Source: Kitagawia praeruptora (lineage: Eukaryota > Streptophyta > Magnoliopsida > Apiales > Apiaceae). From it: 64,000 bases of DNA. The stretch lies in the NCBI GenBank assembly GCA_037693485.1, contig CM075351.1, positions 14,999,001 through 15,063,000 of the forward strand. The letters run 5' to 3'. Each line of letters opens with the position of its first letter. Within the stretch, counting starts at the first letter, position 1. Positions 43,502-55,285 of the stretch are shown piece by piece. A program made the translations under genes and the position numbers. Under the pieces are notes generated by a model. That model worked only from the letters and a program-made list of their open reading frames with translations, had not been told where the DNA came from and made no database searches.

Positions 43502-43528
43502 ACTAGCAATGAAAATAAAAGTCACGAA

Positions 43529-44973
43529 ATGGCTAGACTTTACAAGCCTCTTACTCTACTCATATTGTTTCATGTTCTTTTCATCTCCGTACTTGCACTC
43601 CACGTAAAATCAACATCAACAACTGAAGTAGAAGCTCTTGTCAAATGGAAGAACACTTTATTAGAATCTTCTTTTATGGATTCTTGGTCCCTAAACAATT
43701 CCAAAAATCTTTGTAACTGGATTGGCATTACCTACAATACTGCAGGAACAGTTTCAGAGCTCAGCATTTACCCAATAGAAGGGATTGGACTCTCTAGAAC
43801 ACTTGCTCACTTCAACTTCTCATCATTTCCTAGTCTCACTAATTTGAACCTGGGGTCAAACGACTTTTCAGGTAGTATACCAGTAGATACTGCAAAGGCA
43901 ACACAACTTCAGCACTTTGGAGCTCTACGACAACAAACTTAATGGTAACAATCTACTACAGGTCCTAACTTAAATAAAGTTGTATAAAGATATTCTCTCA
44001 GCGTATACTACCAAGCGTGATATCAACTACATAATGTTCAAGTAGTTAATTTGGTTAATGATTCATTTGCAGGAAACATTCCTTCTTCTATTGGTCAACT
44101 CATGGAGCTTCAAACACTAGATCTCAGTTTTAATAATTTGAACTCTAGTGCTCCTCCAGAGCTTGGATTGTTACCAAGCTCAAAGAACTAGACCTACGTC
44201 ATAATCATCTTTCCGGTGAGCTCTTGCCTCATATCTTCACCAACTGGACCGAGTTAACATTACTGGATATGGAAAATAATACCTTGAGCGGTAATATTCC
44301 TTCTGAAATTGGTATGTTGACAAATATTAAATACCTCGATATGTCATGAGACCATCTTGAAGGTGCAATTCCCAGAGAGATAGGGAACTTGAAACAACTC
44401 ACCGACTTATTAGATATGTCAAGAAACCATCTAGAAGGTTCAATTCCAGCAACAATCGGGAACCTCACCAATTTGGAAATCTTAAGTTTGTACTCTAAAA
44501 ATCTTAGTGGAACTATTCCACCTGAGATTGGGAACTTAACACGGTTGGAAATCCTTGATCTCGGCAACAATCAATTGAATGGAACTATTCCACCTGAGAT
44601 TGGGAACTTAACAGAGCTGGGTTGTCTTTATCTCAACAACAATCAATTGAATGGAACTATTCCACCTGAGATTGGGAACTTAACACTCCTCTTCGCTCTT
44701 CAGCTCAGCAATAACCAATTAAATGGAGAGCTGCCTGATTGGGTTTCTCATTTAACTAACTTGAAGGGACTTAGCCTTTCTTCCAATAGGTTTTCTGGCA
44801 GCATTCCTAGTGACTTTGGAAAGTATACTCCCGCCTTGTTTGACATGGATTTATCAAAGAACAACTTTTCCTGTAAACTTTACAACTTGGTTCATCTGTT
44901 TGTATCCCTTTTATTTTCAGTTGTGTTTATTTACACCTACTTTTCCAAAAGCACATTTTTCATGACTATTTAA
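43529..44973 (+). pseudogene. LRR receptor gene fragment, copy A
   Basis: Starts with MARLYKPLTLLILFHVLFIS, a signal peptide, then an LRRNT_2 cap (EVEALVKWKNTLLESSFMDS, then LCNWIGI). After a first frame that fails at about 43942, later frames give LRRs of the LxxLxLxxNxLxGxIPxxIGNL type, about nine repeats. An in-frame TGA lies at 44347-44349 (after LDMS), and at least two frameshifts occur between 43900 and 44250. The last frame ends in SCKLYNLVHLFVSLLF and a stop at 44971-44973, probably read-through of an intron. There is no transmembrane or kinase domain. The fragment resembles the ectodomain of MIK2-like (LRR XIIb) receptor kinases. Confidence 0.9.
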
Positions 44974-45055
44974 TGACTAATCTGGTTTGCTGCATTTTCC
45001 TCAATTGACTATTGATTTGCTTCTATACCATTACAAACAACTTTTCATTAAATAG
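44974..45055. repeat. spacer of the A-B inverted repeat; inverted copy of the gene's 5' flank
   Basis: ctggtttgctgcattttcct, then caattgactattgatttgct, at 44980-45030 is the reverse complement of the region upstream of copies B (46345-46415) and C (48385-48430). So 5'-flank sequence sits, inverted, at the 3' side of copy A. Confidence 0.8.
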
Positions 45056-46287
45056 TCATGAAAAATGAGAAACCCAATCAGGCAGCTCTCCATTCAATTG
45101 GTTATTGCCGAGCTGAAGAGTGATGAGGAGTGTTAAGTTCCCAATCTCAGGTGGATTAGTTCCATTCAATTGATTGTTGTTGAGATAAAGACAACCCAGC
45201 TCTGTTAAGTTCCCAATCTCATGTGGAATAGTTCCATTCAATTGATTGTTGCCGAGATCAAGGATTTCCAACCGTGTTAAGTTCCCAATCTCAGGTGGAA
45301 TAGTTCCACTAAGATTATTGGAGTACAAACTTAAGATTTCCAAATTGGTGTGGTTCCCGATTGTTGCTGGAATTGAACCTTCTAGATGGTTTCTTGACAT
45401 ATCTAATAAGTCGGTGAGTTGTTTCAAGTTCCATATCTCTCTGGGAATTGCACCTTCGAGATGGTTTCTTGACATATCGAGGTATTTAATATTTGTCAAC
45501 ATACCAATTTTAGAAGGAATATTACCGCTCAAGGTATTATTTTCCATATCCAGTAATGTTAACTCAGTCCAGTTGGTGAAGATATGAGGCAAGAGCTCAC
45601 CGGAAAGATGATTATGACGTAGGTCTAGTTCTTTGAGCTTGGTAACAATCCAAGCTCTGGAGGAGCACTAGAGTTCAAATTATTACAACTGAGATCTAGT
45701 GTTTGAAGCTCCGTGAGTTGACCAATAGAAGAAGGAATGTTTCCTGCAAATGAATCATTAAACAAATTAACAACTTGAACATTATGGAGCTGATATCACG
45801 CTTGGTAGTATACGCTGAGAGAATATCTTTATACAACTTTATTTAAGTTAGGACTCTGTAACAGATTATTACCATTAAGTTTGTTGTCGTAGAGCTCCAA
45901 AGTGCTGAAGTTGTGTTGCCTTTGCAGTATCTACTGGTATACTACCTGATAAGTCGTTTGACCCCAGGTTCAAATTAGTGAGACTAGGAAATGAGGAGAA
46001 GTTGAAATGAGCAACTGTTCTAGAGAATCCAATCCCTTCTATTGGGTGAATGCTGAGCTCTGAAACTGTTCCTGCAGTATTGCAGGTATGTCAATCCAGT
46101 TACAAAGATTTTTGGAATTGTTTAGGGACCAAGAATCCATAAAAGAAGATTCTAATAAAGTGTTCTTCCATTTGACAAGAGCTTCTGCCTCAGTTGTTGG
46201 TGTTGATTTTACGTTGAGTGCAAGTACGGAGATGAAAAGAACATGAAACAACATGAGTAGAGCAAGAGGCTTGTAAAGGCTAGCCAT
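45056..46287 (-). pseudogene. LRR receptor gene fragment, copy B (inverted to A)
   Basis: The same gene fragment as copy A on the opposite strand: signal peptide and LRRNT from the Met at 46287 (MASLYKPLALLMLFHVLFIS), a frame break after CNWI near 46060, then LRRs in 45592-45056. Relative to copies A and C, about 190 bases near the 3' end are deleted between agtcatgaaaaa and tgagaaaccc. Upstream of its ATG (46288-46430) lies promoter-like sequence shared with copy C. Confidence 0.9.
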
Positions 46288-46439
46288 TTCGTTATATGTT
46301 TTGGCTGCTTACTTGTTTCTTTATTTATATTGGAATTTCTTCAGGCACGCAATGGTATAGAAGCAAATCAATAGTCAATTTAGGAAAATGCAGCAAACCA
46401 GATTAGTTGACTGACTTTGATTTGAAGTCACCAAATTAT

Positions 46440-46860
46440 CAAACATTACACTTTTTTTTCTTTTTTCTTTTTAAACAAATTATCACAGATCCGTATATTA
46501 CATGCTACTACATAAAGTAGTCACCAAATTTTGTTATTACATGTTATTATAATGAGTCTTGCGGATAATTATGATTTTTGCTATATTGTGATATATATAT
46601 ATATATATATATTAATTTGGGAATTTGAAACATATATTGAAATGCATTTATAAAACAAAAAGAATGGAGCGATGAAGCGAAAACGGATTCTGGTAAAGTC
46701 ATTTTTAAATATAACATTATTTTCTAATGAAAAAAAGAGAAAGTTTGTATTTAGGAATTGGGATAAGAGTTTTTAAGTTATATAAGACATCATTTTTCAA
46801 AATAAAAGTTTTAAAAAAATATATTGGGAACTGAAATTTTAAAGAAAAACAAAACAAGAT
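46440..46860. other. intergenic between LRR copies, no gene
   Basis: AT-rich, with a (TA)n run at 46588-46610. Confidence 0.6.
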
Positions 46861-46867
46861 TAATAAA

Positions 46868-48312
46868 TTAAATAGTCATGAAAAATGTGCTTTTAGAAAA
46901 GTAGGTGTAAATAAACACAACTGAAAATAAAAGGGATATAAACAGATGAACCAAGTTGTAAAGCTTACAGGAAAAGTTGTTCTTTGATAAATCCATGTCA
47001 AACAAGGCGGGAGTATACTTTCCAAAGTCACTAGGAATGCTGCCAGAAAACCTATTGGAAGAAAGGCTAAGTCCCTTCAAGTTAGTTAAATGAGAAACCC
47101 AATCTGGCAGCTCTCCATTCAATTGGTTATTGCAAAGCTGAAGAGCGATGATAAGTGTTAAGTTCCCAATCTCAGGTGGAATAGTTCCATTCAATTGATT
47201 GTTGTTGAGATAAAGACAACCCAGCTCTGTTAAGTTCCCAATCTCAGGTGGAATAGTTCCATTCAATTGATTGTTGCCGAGATCAAGGATTTTCAACCGT
47301 GTTATGTTCCCAATCTCAGGTGGAATAGTTTCACTAAGATTATTAGAGTACAAACTTAAGATTTCCAAATTGGCGAGGTTCCCGATTGTTGCTGGAATTG
47401 AACCTTCTAGATGGTTTCTTGACATATCTAATAAGTCGGTGAGTTGTTTCAAGTTCCCTATCTCTCCGGGAATTGCACCTTCAAGATGGTTTCTTGACAT
47501 ATCGAGGTATTTAATATTTGTCAACATACCAATTTCAGAAGGAATATTACCGCTCAAGGTATTATTTTCCATATCCAGTAATGTTAACTCAGTCCAGTTG
47601 GTGAAGATATGAGGCAAGAGCTCACCGGAAAGATGATTATAACGTAGGTCTAGTTCTTTGAGCTTGGTAACTATCCAAGCTCTGGAGGAGCACTAGAGTT
47701 CAAATTATTAAAACTGAGATCTAGTGTTTGAAGCTCCGTGAGTTGACCAATAGAAGAAGGAATGTTTCCTGCAAATGAATCATTAAACAAATTAACAACT
47801 TGAACATTATGGAGCTGATATCACGCTTGGTAGTATACGCTGAGAGAATATCTTTATACAACTTTATTTAAGTTAGGACTCTGTAACAGATTATTACCAT
47901 TAAGTTTGTTGTCGTAGAGCTCCAAAGTGCTGAAGTCGTGTTGCCTTTGCAGTATCTACTGGTATACTACCTGATAAGTCGTTTGACCCCAGGTTCAAAT
48001 TAGTGAGACTAGGAAATGAGGAGAAGTTGAAGTGAGCAACTGTTCTAGAGAGTCAAATCCCTACTATTGGGTGAATGCTAAGCTCTGAAACTGTTCCTGC
48101 AGTATTGCAGGTATGTCAATCCAGTTACAAAGATTTTTGAAATTGTTTAGGGACCAAGGATCCATAAAAGAAGATTCTAATAAAGTGTTCTTCCATTTGA
48201 CAAGAGCTTGTGCCTCAGTTGTTGGTGTTGATTTTACGTTGAGTGCAAGTACGGAGATGAAAAGAACATGAAACAATATGAGTAGAGCAAGAGGCTTGTA
48301 AAGTCTAGCCAT
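46868..48312 (-). pseudogene. LRR receptor gene fragment, copy C (same strand as B)
   Basis: The fullest of the three: signal peptide and LRRNT from the Met at 48312, a break after CNWI near 48080, then 249 residues with LRRs of the IPPEIGNLTxLxxLxLxxNQLNGT type (47617-46868). It shares upstream and frameshift positions with copy B (such as the CTGCAGTATTGCAG region), so B and C come from one already broken ancestor. No kinase domain follows. Confidence 0.9.
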
Positions 48313-48699
48313 TTCGTTATATGTTTTGGCTGCTTACTTGTTTCTTTATTTATATTGGAATTTTTTCAGACACGCAATGGTATAGAAGCAAATCAATAGT
48401 CAATTGAGGAAAATGCACCAAACCAGATTAGTTGACTGACTTTGATTTTTCTTCCTCAGTGATTGCTGAAGGACCACGCATGTTTACGCAGAATATATTA
48501 AAGTATCAAGTTGCCTGCATAATACATGTCCAAGTAAGCATCTAGCTCAAATCATGTATTACTTGGGATGTAGAGAGCAAACACCTCAAACTTAAAGCAA
48601 TCAACAAAAATATCTGGAAACAGTTTAGCATAAAAAACATAATTCAATGGGTACAGAAAACTCAAGGGAGAAAGTCTAATAATAGCACAAGTATACCAA

Positions 48700-49802
48700 G
48701 TCACAAAGCTAAAGTGATAGTAGCATAATTCAATGGGTTTGGAAAAGGACCTTGGTTTGGAGTTGGGTAAGAATTTTGATTGGGTCTTTGAAAAGAAGGA
48801 GGTTGAGTTTGGTAGTTTTGGCCTTGGTTCCACGAGAAATTCAGATGATTCTTCCACCCGGGATTGTATGTCGGTGCAAACAGATCATTTCTAGGGGTTG
48901 GTTGAAACACCGCATTAACATGTTGGAAATCGGGGCAATATTGAGACTCAAGATTTGAAGAATTATAGTTTGGGTACATAGACACTTGTGAGGGGGCCTT
49001 ACTAGTTTCTAGGGCTTCGAGTCTTCTAGTTAGAGTAGCTAATTTGGCATCGGTTACAATCGAATTTCCAATCGAATGCAAACCCTTAGATGTACTAGAT
49101 GACTCGTTCGATTTATTAGGTTCCCTAGTAGACTCCCACAACATAGTCTTCTCGGCTAAATCTTCAAAAAATGCCCACCCCTCGTCCTCAGCTCCATGAA
49201 TTTACCTTGGCACATAGACTCCAACAAAGAGGTTGTTGGACTATCTAAGGTCTCGTAGACGATCTTACAAAGTCTACATTTTTCTATTCCATGGTGGGGG
49301 CATTGCGATAAAAGACTTTTAAAACGATCGAAATATTTCCAAAAAGACTCATTTTCTTTTGATGAAATTGATTTATCTCATTTGTAATCCTTGTAGTCTT
49401 GTGATTAGGAAAATATTTTTTTAGAAAAATTACCACAAATCCCTCCCACGTGGAAATAGAATTAACGGGTAGACTATACAAACATTTTTTAGCATTTTCT
49501 TTTAGAGCGAAGTTGATAAGTCTAAGCCTAATGGAATCCTCGGAAAAATGTCGGAGTTTTTTCAAGGCACAAACTTCCTCGAATTCATGAAGAAAAAGAT
49601 ACAGATCCTCACCACCACTCCCGGTAAATTTAGGTAACATGTTGTGATGGGCTTTAATCTCGAAGTTATTACCATTAACGGGAGGAAGAGTGATGCAAGA
49701 AGGTTGGGACGATCGGGTAGGGTAACAACGATCCTTAAGCGATACTGCCATGGTAACTACGGAATGAAAAACGTAGCAAATAAGTGCGAAAAATTTAAAC
49801 AC
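48700..49802 (-). pseudogene. Ty3-gypsy gag (Athila/Tat-type), broken
   Basis: From about 49802 the minus strand shows LPKFTGSGGEDLYLFLHEFE, then EEVC, RLRLINFALKENAKKCLYSL, SISTWEGFVVIFLKKYFP and NEINQFHQK, the retrotransposon gag domain (PF03732). A frameshift near 49370 separates this from FDRFKSLLSQCPHHGIEK, and another stop near 49147 precedes a Pro/Asn/Gln-rich stretch (49144-48701) ending near 48700. Homology ends there; no protease or RT is present, so the element is truncated on its 3' side. Confidence 0.88.
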
Positions 49803-49859
49803 ACAAAAGAAAGGGTGAAAATCAAAAGAAAAATCCTATATCTAAGGTTCCTTAAATAA

Positions 49860-50700
49860 AATAAACTAGACCTTGCTTCTAATTTTAAGGACCACCAAAA
49901 ACTTGGTAAATCAGAAATTATTCGGACCGATTTGGCCAGGTAGGTGCAAGCATTGCCAAGAGGCTAAACACCAGCCCAGACACCAAATCTTAAATGGCCA
50001 GGTAAGCTTTCGCTTGCCTAGACACCAAAGAGTCGGAATAATTAAAGATTACGTCGTTTTTTTTTGTAACTTCCTAATTGAGCGCAAAATTCCTAGGGGC
50101 CATATCTAATTTAATTTTATTAAAGGCTAGGGTATGCAAAATGAGAGATTAATTGTTGTGGGCCAAGGAAAGAGTGATGAAATCCCTCCCCTTATTAATT
50201 GAGTGGTTTTGCCCTTAAAATTTATTTACAAATGATGCAACAAACAACGAGATATAATAAAACGATAAACAATTATGGATGCTTTAAACTACGTGTTCTA
50301 AACTAAAGAAAAGAAGAATTTAACGTACCTTTGGGTCCTCCAGCGATCACCACAATTTATAAGGTACGAAAAATTAAAAACAAGAAATTAAAAATCTAGA
50401 TGATGTGCTCCTAAGTGATGAATGCATAATGCAACAAGTATGTATTTACCAACTAATTTTTTTTGGATTTTTTTAATTTTCAATTTTTTGTGATTTTTGA
50501 TTTTTTTGTGATTTTATAAAAATAAAAAGGCGAAAAGAGTGAGATACGGGTTACCGAAGCACGCTTCCAAAAATTCCAATTTGTTCCAAGCTTCGTGAAA
50601 AGATTCCCGAAATTTCAAACTTTCCAAAAGAAAATGAAACAAAAATAAGGCAAGTAAAACTAATCCGAAAAACTAAAATTCAAGGCGCGAAAAATAATTA
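49860..50700 (-). mobile_element. gypsy 5' leader, non-coding
   Basis: Lies between the gag remnant and the primer binding site. It contains cggtaaatc- and ccaggtaagc-type short repeats and no conserved frame. Long leaders like this are usual in Athila/Tat elements. Confidence 0.6.
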
Positions 50701-51938
50701 GTCCCCTGGAACGGCGCCAAAAACTTGATGTGCTAAAAATAAACATTTAAATTGCAAGCGCATAATTCAGTCATTTTAATACTTGAGATATCGATCCACA
50801 GAGACTATATTTTTTTCGCGTGTCCTTAATTTTTAATTTAATCGAACTAGAACAATTTTGGATTTTTGGAAAATTTAGATTTTACTAATTAATATAAGTA
50901 AAAGAAAATTTAAACTATTTAAAAAAAATCTATTCTAATTTTAAATTAACGAAAACTGAATTTTTGATTTTTTTGACAGAAAATTTTAATAAAAAATTGG
51001 CATGACTTATTTGTAATTACGACGAGCCAAAACAACCCAAATCATCTCTTAAATCAATAGTAAACTAAACTCGACAGAATTCACAAAGAATTAAACCGAG
51101 TCTCGTCTCTGTTAAAAAAATTAAAAAAACTCAAAAGCAACTCGACTTCAGAATAGGAATAGGAAAAAAATCAAACGCAGAAAGAACAGACAACAACTGC
51201 AACATTATTATTACGACCCAGGAACAAACACACAAATTCGACTCAGAATAGCAATTAGCAACTCAGAACAAAGGAACCAAAAAAGAAAAGTAGAAGGAAA
51301 TGAGCAAAACAGACGCAAAACCGACACTGAACTATAAACCAAATCAGCGCAACTCAACAAACAGCGATTCAAAACAAGCAGCATACTTTAGTAACAAACG
51401 GTAAATTAAAACGAAAACAAGACCCAGTCGACTCAGTGAAGAAAAACAGTAAACGCAGCATATAAACTCAGTAAGCAACACAATGCAGCAACTAGCAACA
51501 ACTCCGAGTCAACTCAGAACGCACAACACAAACTCGAATTAACTAACGATCCAACACAGCAAAAACCGAAACCACAATAAGCACAGCCACAAGACTAACA
51601 TTCGACCCAGTTATAATCAATACAAACGAAACAGACATTCGACCAACAGCAATAACAAAATGGACTCAACAACAGAGAAATTAACAACGAAAAAGAAAAG
51701 GGAAGGGGTTAAACAAAATAAAGACCAAGGAGTGTGAGTGTGTTTGTGTTTGCAGAAAACGAAGAGAATAAGGGAAGGAGAAGGCTGGGTATCGAAGAGA
51801 ACAAGGCAGTGAATTAAGAAGAAGAAGAAGAGGAGGAAGATGGGTTGCTTTGAAAATAAAGAAACAGGGGAAATGGGTTTGAAAAGGGGTAAGAAATGGG
51901 TGGTGAAGGAGAGTGACTCTAGTTAGGCTTGTTTGTCA
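50701..51938 (-). mobile_element. gypsy primer binding site and probable 5' LTR
   Basis: gtcccctggaacggcgcca at 50701-50719 is TGGCGCCGTTCCAGGGGAC on the minus strand, the tRNA-Asp-like primer site typical of plant Athila/Tat gypsy elements. The LTR starts at tgatgtgcta (50726). Its outer end is uncertain; TGACAAACAAGCC on the minus strand (ending 51938) is a candidate. The 3' LTR is missing. Confidence 0.7.
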
Positions 51939-53244
51939 TGTAGTTTGAGCTATCTTTTTCATTTTTACGTCGTTTTAAAACTTCTGTTAGGTCAGCTATC
52001 GGACCCTATTACTGTTGTTAGGCTACTACAACTTTACAGTTGGTGGTTGCTGCTAAAGACCATTCTGCAATGCAGCACCTAATTAGCAGACGCGTGTAAT
52101 TATAGAATATCAATTAGATAACCTCAATTTCAAGTTGGAAGCATATTTCACATTTGTTGGTTTCACACCTCCGTCTCGGCCATGATGCAGTTGTTGCATC
52201 ATTATTTAGAGGAGGAGTCAATTCTTTTTCTCCTCATCTTATTAGAGCATTTTTGTTTATCTACCCAGATTGCTATGGGTTTGTCAATGTTGTTTCTTGT
52301 TTATACTAGGAACATGCTAGGTTGGCTTATCTAGACTAATGTTTTCATTAGTTGTCATCTTGAGGTTTAAGCCTAATTTATTGATTTCGCCTCTCTTTCA
52401 TTTTCCAAATGACTCATTCATCGGTCTTCTTTGAAAAAAGAGTAAGGCTACCAATTAAATTCCAAATAGATTCTTAAATGAGTACCTATTATAATTTTAT
52501 TCATAAAATTCATATTTATTTATTAAAAATTTATATCATTTATGAAAAGTATATAATAATATGATGATATTTCATCATTCAATAACCATTTTAATAAAGG
52601 TTTTGGATATTAAAACATTTTTCTAAAAGAAAACTCACACATTTTGAATCATCGATCAACATAAAGGAAAATTAAAAATCGAAAGGACATTGGATAATAC
52701 TTTAAAGTCAAATTTGGCATGGCTTTACGTTCATATGTGCATAGACTAATTACATAAACTGGTAAGATGCTTTAAGTCTTCAACAAGAGTGTATTTGTCA
52801 ACTAAAACTATCCAATTAATGTGTCATTAGGCATTAGCTTACATTAACTAACATTACTAGAATAATCCAATTAGTAATAAAATTTTATCATGTATTAACA
52901 ATAATATTATATTACTTAATTACTTAAAAATATTTATCAATATAATTAAAAATAAGTTATGATAATTAAAATACTTGTATATTGCGACTATCATTAAAAG
53001 TAATAGTAAAAAAGTCAACGATTCAAACTTGAATTTAACTATGTGTACTTGGAATTTGCTCGAATAGTGAGGGTTTTGATTCGAATCGTCAGATCATCAT
53101 TTGAAAACAAGTTTTTGGATCGAATACTTGGTTAATTCAATGATTTTTTGAATCATGCAAATACAGATTCGGATCGAATCATCATCTATAAACCAATATT
53201 CGGATAGAATACTATCAATTCAATGATTTTTAGAACCCTTCAAA
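51939..53244. other. intergenic, with a dispersed repeat
   Basis: Bases about 52190-52335 (catcattatttagaggaggag, then cccagattgctatgggtttg) recur at 54630-54765. No gene-like frame. Confidence 0.55.
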
Positions 53245-54000
53245 TCTATAACCTTTATTAATAAGCGAAACACCCTTTTAACGGTACCATTTTTGGTTTC
53301 ACCCCAATTTTGGTTTCACCCTTATTTTAGTTTCACCCCTATAATCCTATTTCTACAATAATTTTATGTTATTTTTTAATAAAATAGAAATCCTATTGTA
53401 ATTATAATTCTTTTATTACAACTTTAAATTAAAAAAATAGTTTCATCCCTAGAATCATATTCTCTTACAATTCTATGTTATTTTTTAAAGAAAATAATAA
53501 AATTGAAATCCTATTATATAATACAATTTTTTTATCATAATTTAGAATAAAAAAATAATACGATCAATTCTCCAAAAAACATTTCAAGGTGAACAACTAG
53601 AACATGTTTCTATACACTACTCTAGAGCATTCTTCCTTGCGATTATATGTTATTTTTTTAAAAAAATATAATAAAATTGAAATCTTATTATTAATATTAT
53701 TATTATTATTATAATTCTTACATTGTATTAGCAAATTTTTTATTATAACTTATAATAAAAAAAAAATTACGATAAATTATCCTAAATATTTTTCAACGAA
53801 AACAACCGAAACGTCTTTCCATGTACTTCTATTGAACAATCTAAGTTTATAGTTTGTTAATCGCATAAAGTTTTTATGCAAATAACATAGTTCTTTTTAT
53901 AATTTTTGTAATATAATTTTACAAATATTTAATTAAATAAAAAATAATTATTATTTAACATAAATCTCCAAGCCCGTGCTTCGCACGGGTTATCATCTAG
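53245..54000 (+). mobile_element. Helitron, non-autonomous, 756 bp
   Basis: Starts TCTATAACCTTTATTAATAAG after A (53244). Ends with a perfect 7-bp hairpin, CCCGTGC-TTC-GCACGGG (53972-53989), then TTATCATCTAG, followed by T (54001). The interior is AT-rich and has three tandem-like blocks of ataaaattgaaatcctatta type. No coding. Confidence 0.88.
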
Positions 54001-55058
54001 TAATAAGTAAAACATGTGTTTTATATAGATACAAGATGTGAAGTTGCGAGAAAAGATAAAGTTTGCAAATGACAAGTACCATCTTGTGTCGGTACATTTC
54101 GTGCGTTGTGGAAATTATTAACCGAAAGAAAATTAAAAGGCCAGATGTACGTAAGTGCATGTGCATGCATGGCCTTTTTATGGTGTGATGACATTGACCC
54201 CTTCGATGGTACTTGCTGCACTTAAATAAAACAGACAACCCATATGAGCTTCAATCTTCTTCATATTTGCCAGTACTGTTGGTATACCTTAAGTCTTTAT
54301 TTTTTGAGGAACACGGGGTCACGGGGACCTATTTTTCTCCATTTTACTTTTATTTGGAAGTTAATTTCAAAATACGTATTTGTAATTTTAACATATAATT
54401 TGGAATTGAGAAACAAAGAATAATTTAATATGATTAAATTATTGGATATCGTTCCAACATATCTTACTTGAATGATAATCTAAGCAAGATACCGATTATA
54501 TTAGATTTGGTTATATTTGCATACGACATGTGTCTTTGGATAACCATGTGCACATTCGTCGACATATATTCGAATCTTTATGTTTATCTACCCTGATTGC
54601 TATTGGTTTGTGAATGTTTTCCAGTTGTTGCAACATTATTTAGAGGAAGTCAATTCTTTTTCTCCTCATCTTATTAGTGCATTGTTGTTTATCTGCCCAG
54701 ATTGCTATGGGTTTGTGAATGTTGTTTCTCGTTTGCTAGGAACATGCTAGGTTGGAGGTGTGTTTATATTAGTATGTCTATATTAATAGTAAATTTGTTT
54801 GGAATTTATGGTGGTGTAATAAAAAAATTCTTCAACAAGTTCAATAATGAAACATGAGTCAAGAATAAACTGTAATTATTAGTGACTCACTTAAATTGCA
54901 TTAGTTGCTTTAACACGGGTAATGCCTAATCTTATGCAGACATTTATATTGAGGAAAACGAGTTTATAACTTAAAAAACACACATAGAAACTCACATGTG
55001 GTACTATGTTTTCAATTTTTCATGTACGACTGGGGATGGATAAGTATAATTATGACAA
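54001..55058. other. intergenic with dispersed repeats
   Basis: Contains the partners of repeats at 52190-52335 (here 54630-54765) and 29000-29215 (here 54830-55070). No gene seen. Confidence 0.55.
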
Positions 55059-55059
55059 T

Positions 55060-55285
55060 TCGGCTCTAATCCCGGGCATCAATTAGAATCGGGTCTGTTC
55101 CAAATCCGAATCACACATAAATTCAAAGTATATTGATCTGAATGCAACAATTTGGGTGAGCGTCTGTGGTGGGATTGTGTACTAACCAAATTATTGCATT
55201 TTGACTAGTATGATGTAGATTTATATGTGATTCGGATTTGGGATATGCCCGATTTTCGATTAACGCTCATGCTCTGATCCGGGTT
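55060..55285. mobile_element. fold-back (palindromic) MITE, about 0.22 kb
   Basis: The left arm ggctctaatcccgggcat.., ccaaatccgaatcacacata (55063-55130) pairs with the right arm tatgtgattcggatttggga.., cgctcatgctctgatccggg (55215-55285). The two arms nearly fill the element. No coding. Confidence 0.7.

Noticed and set aside
44229..44570. 113-codon frame with IPISGGI repeats, also at 45246-45587 and 47271-47612
   Set aside because: Antisense shadow of the LRR repeats; it appears in all three copies only because the repeats are conserved.
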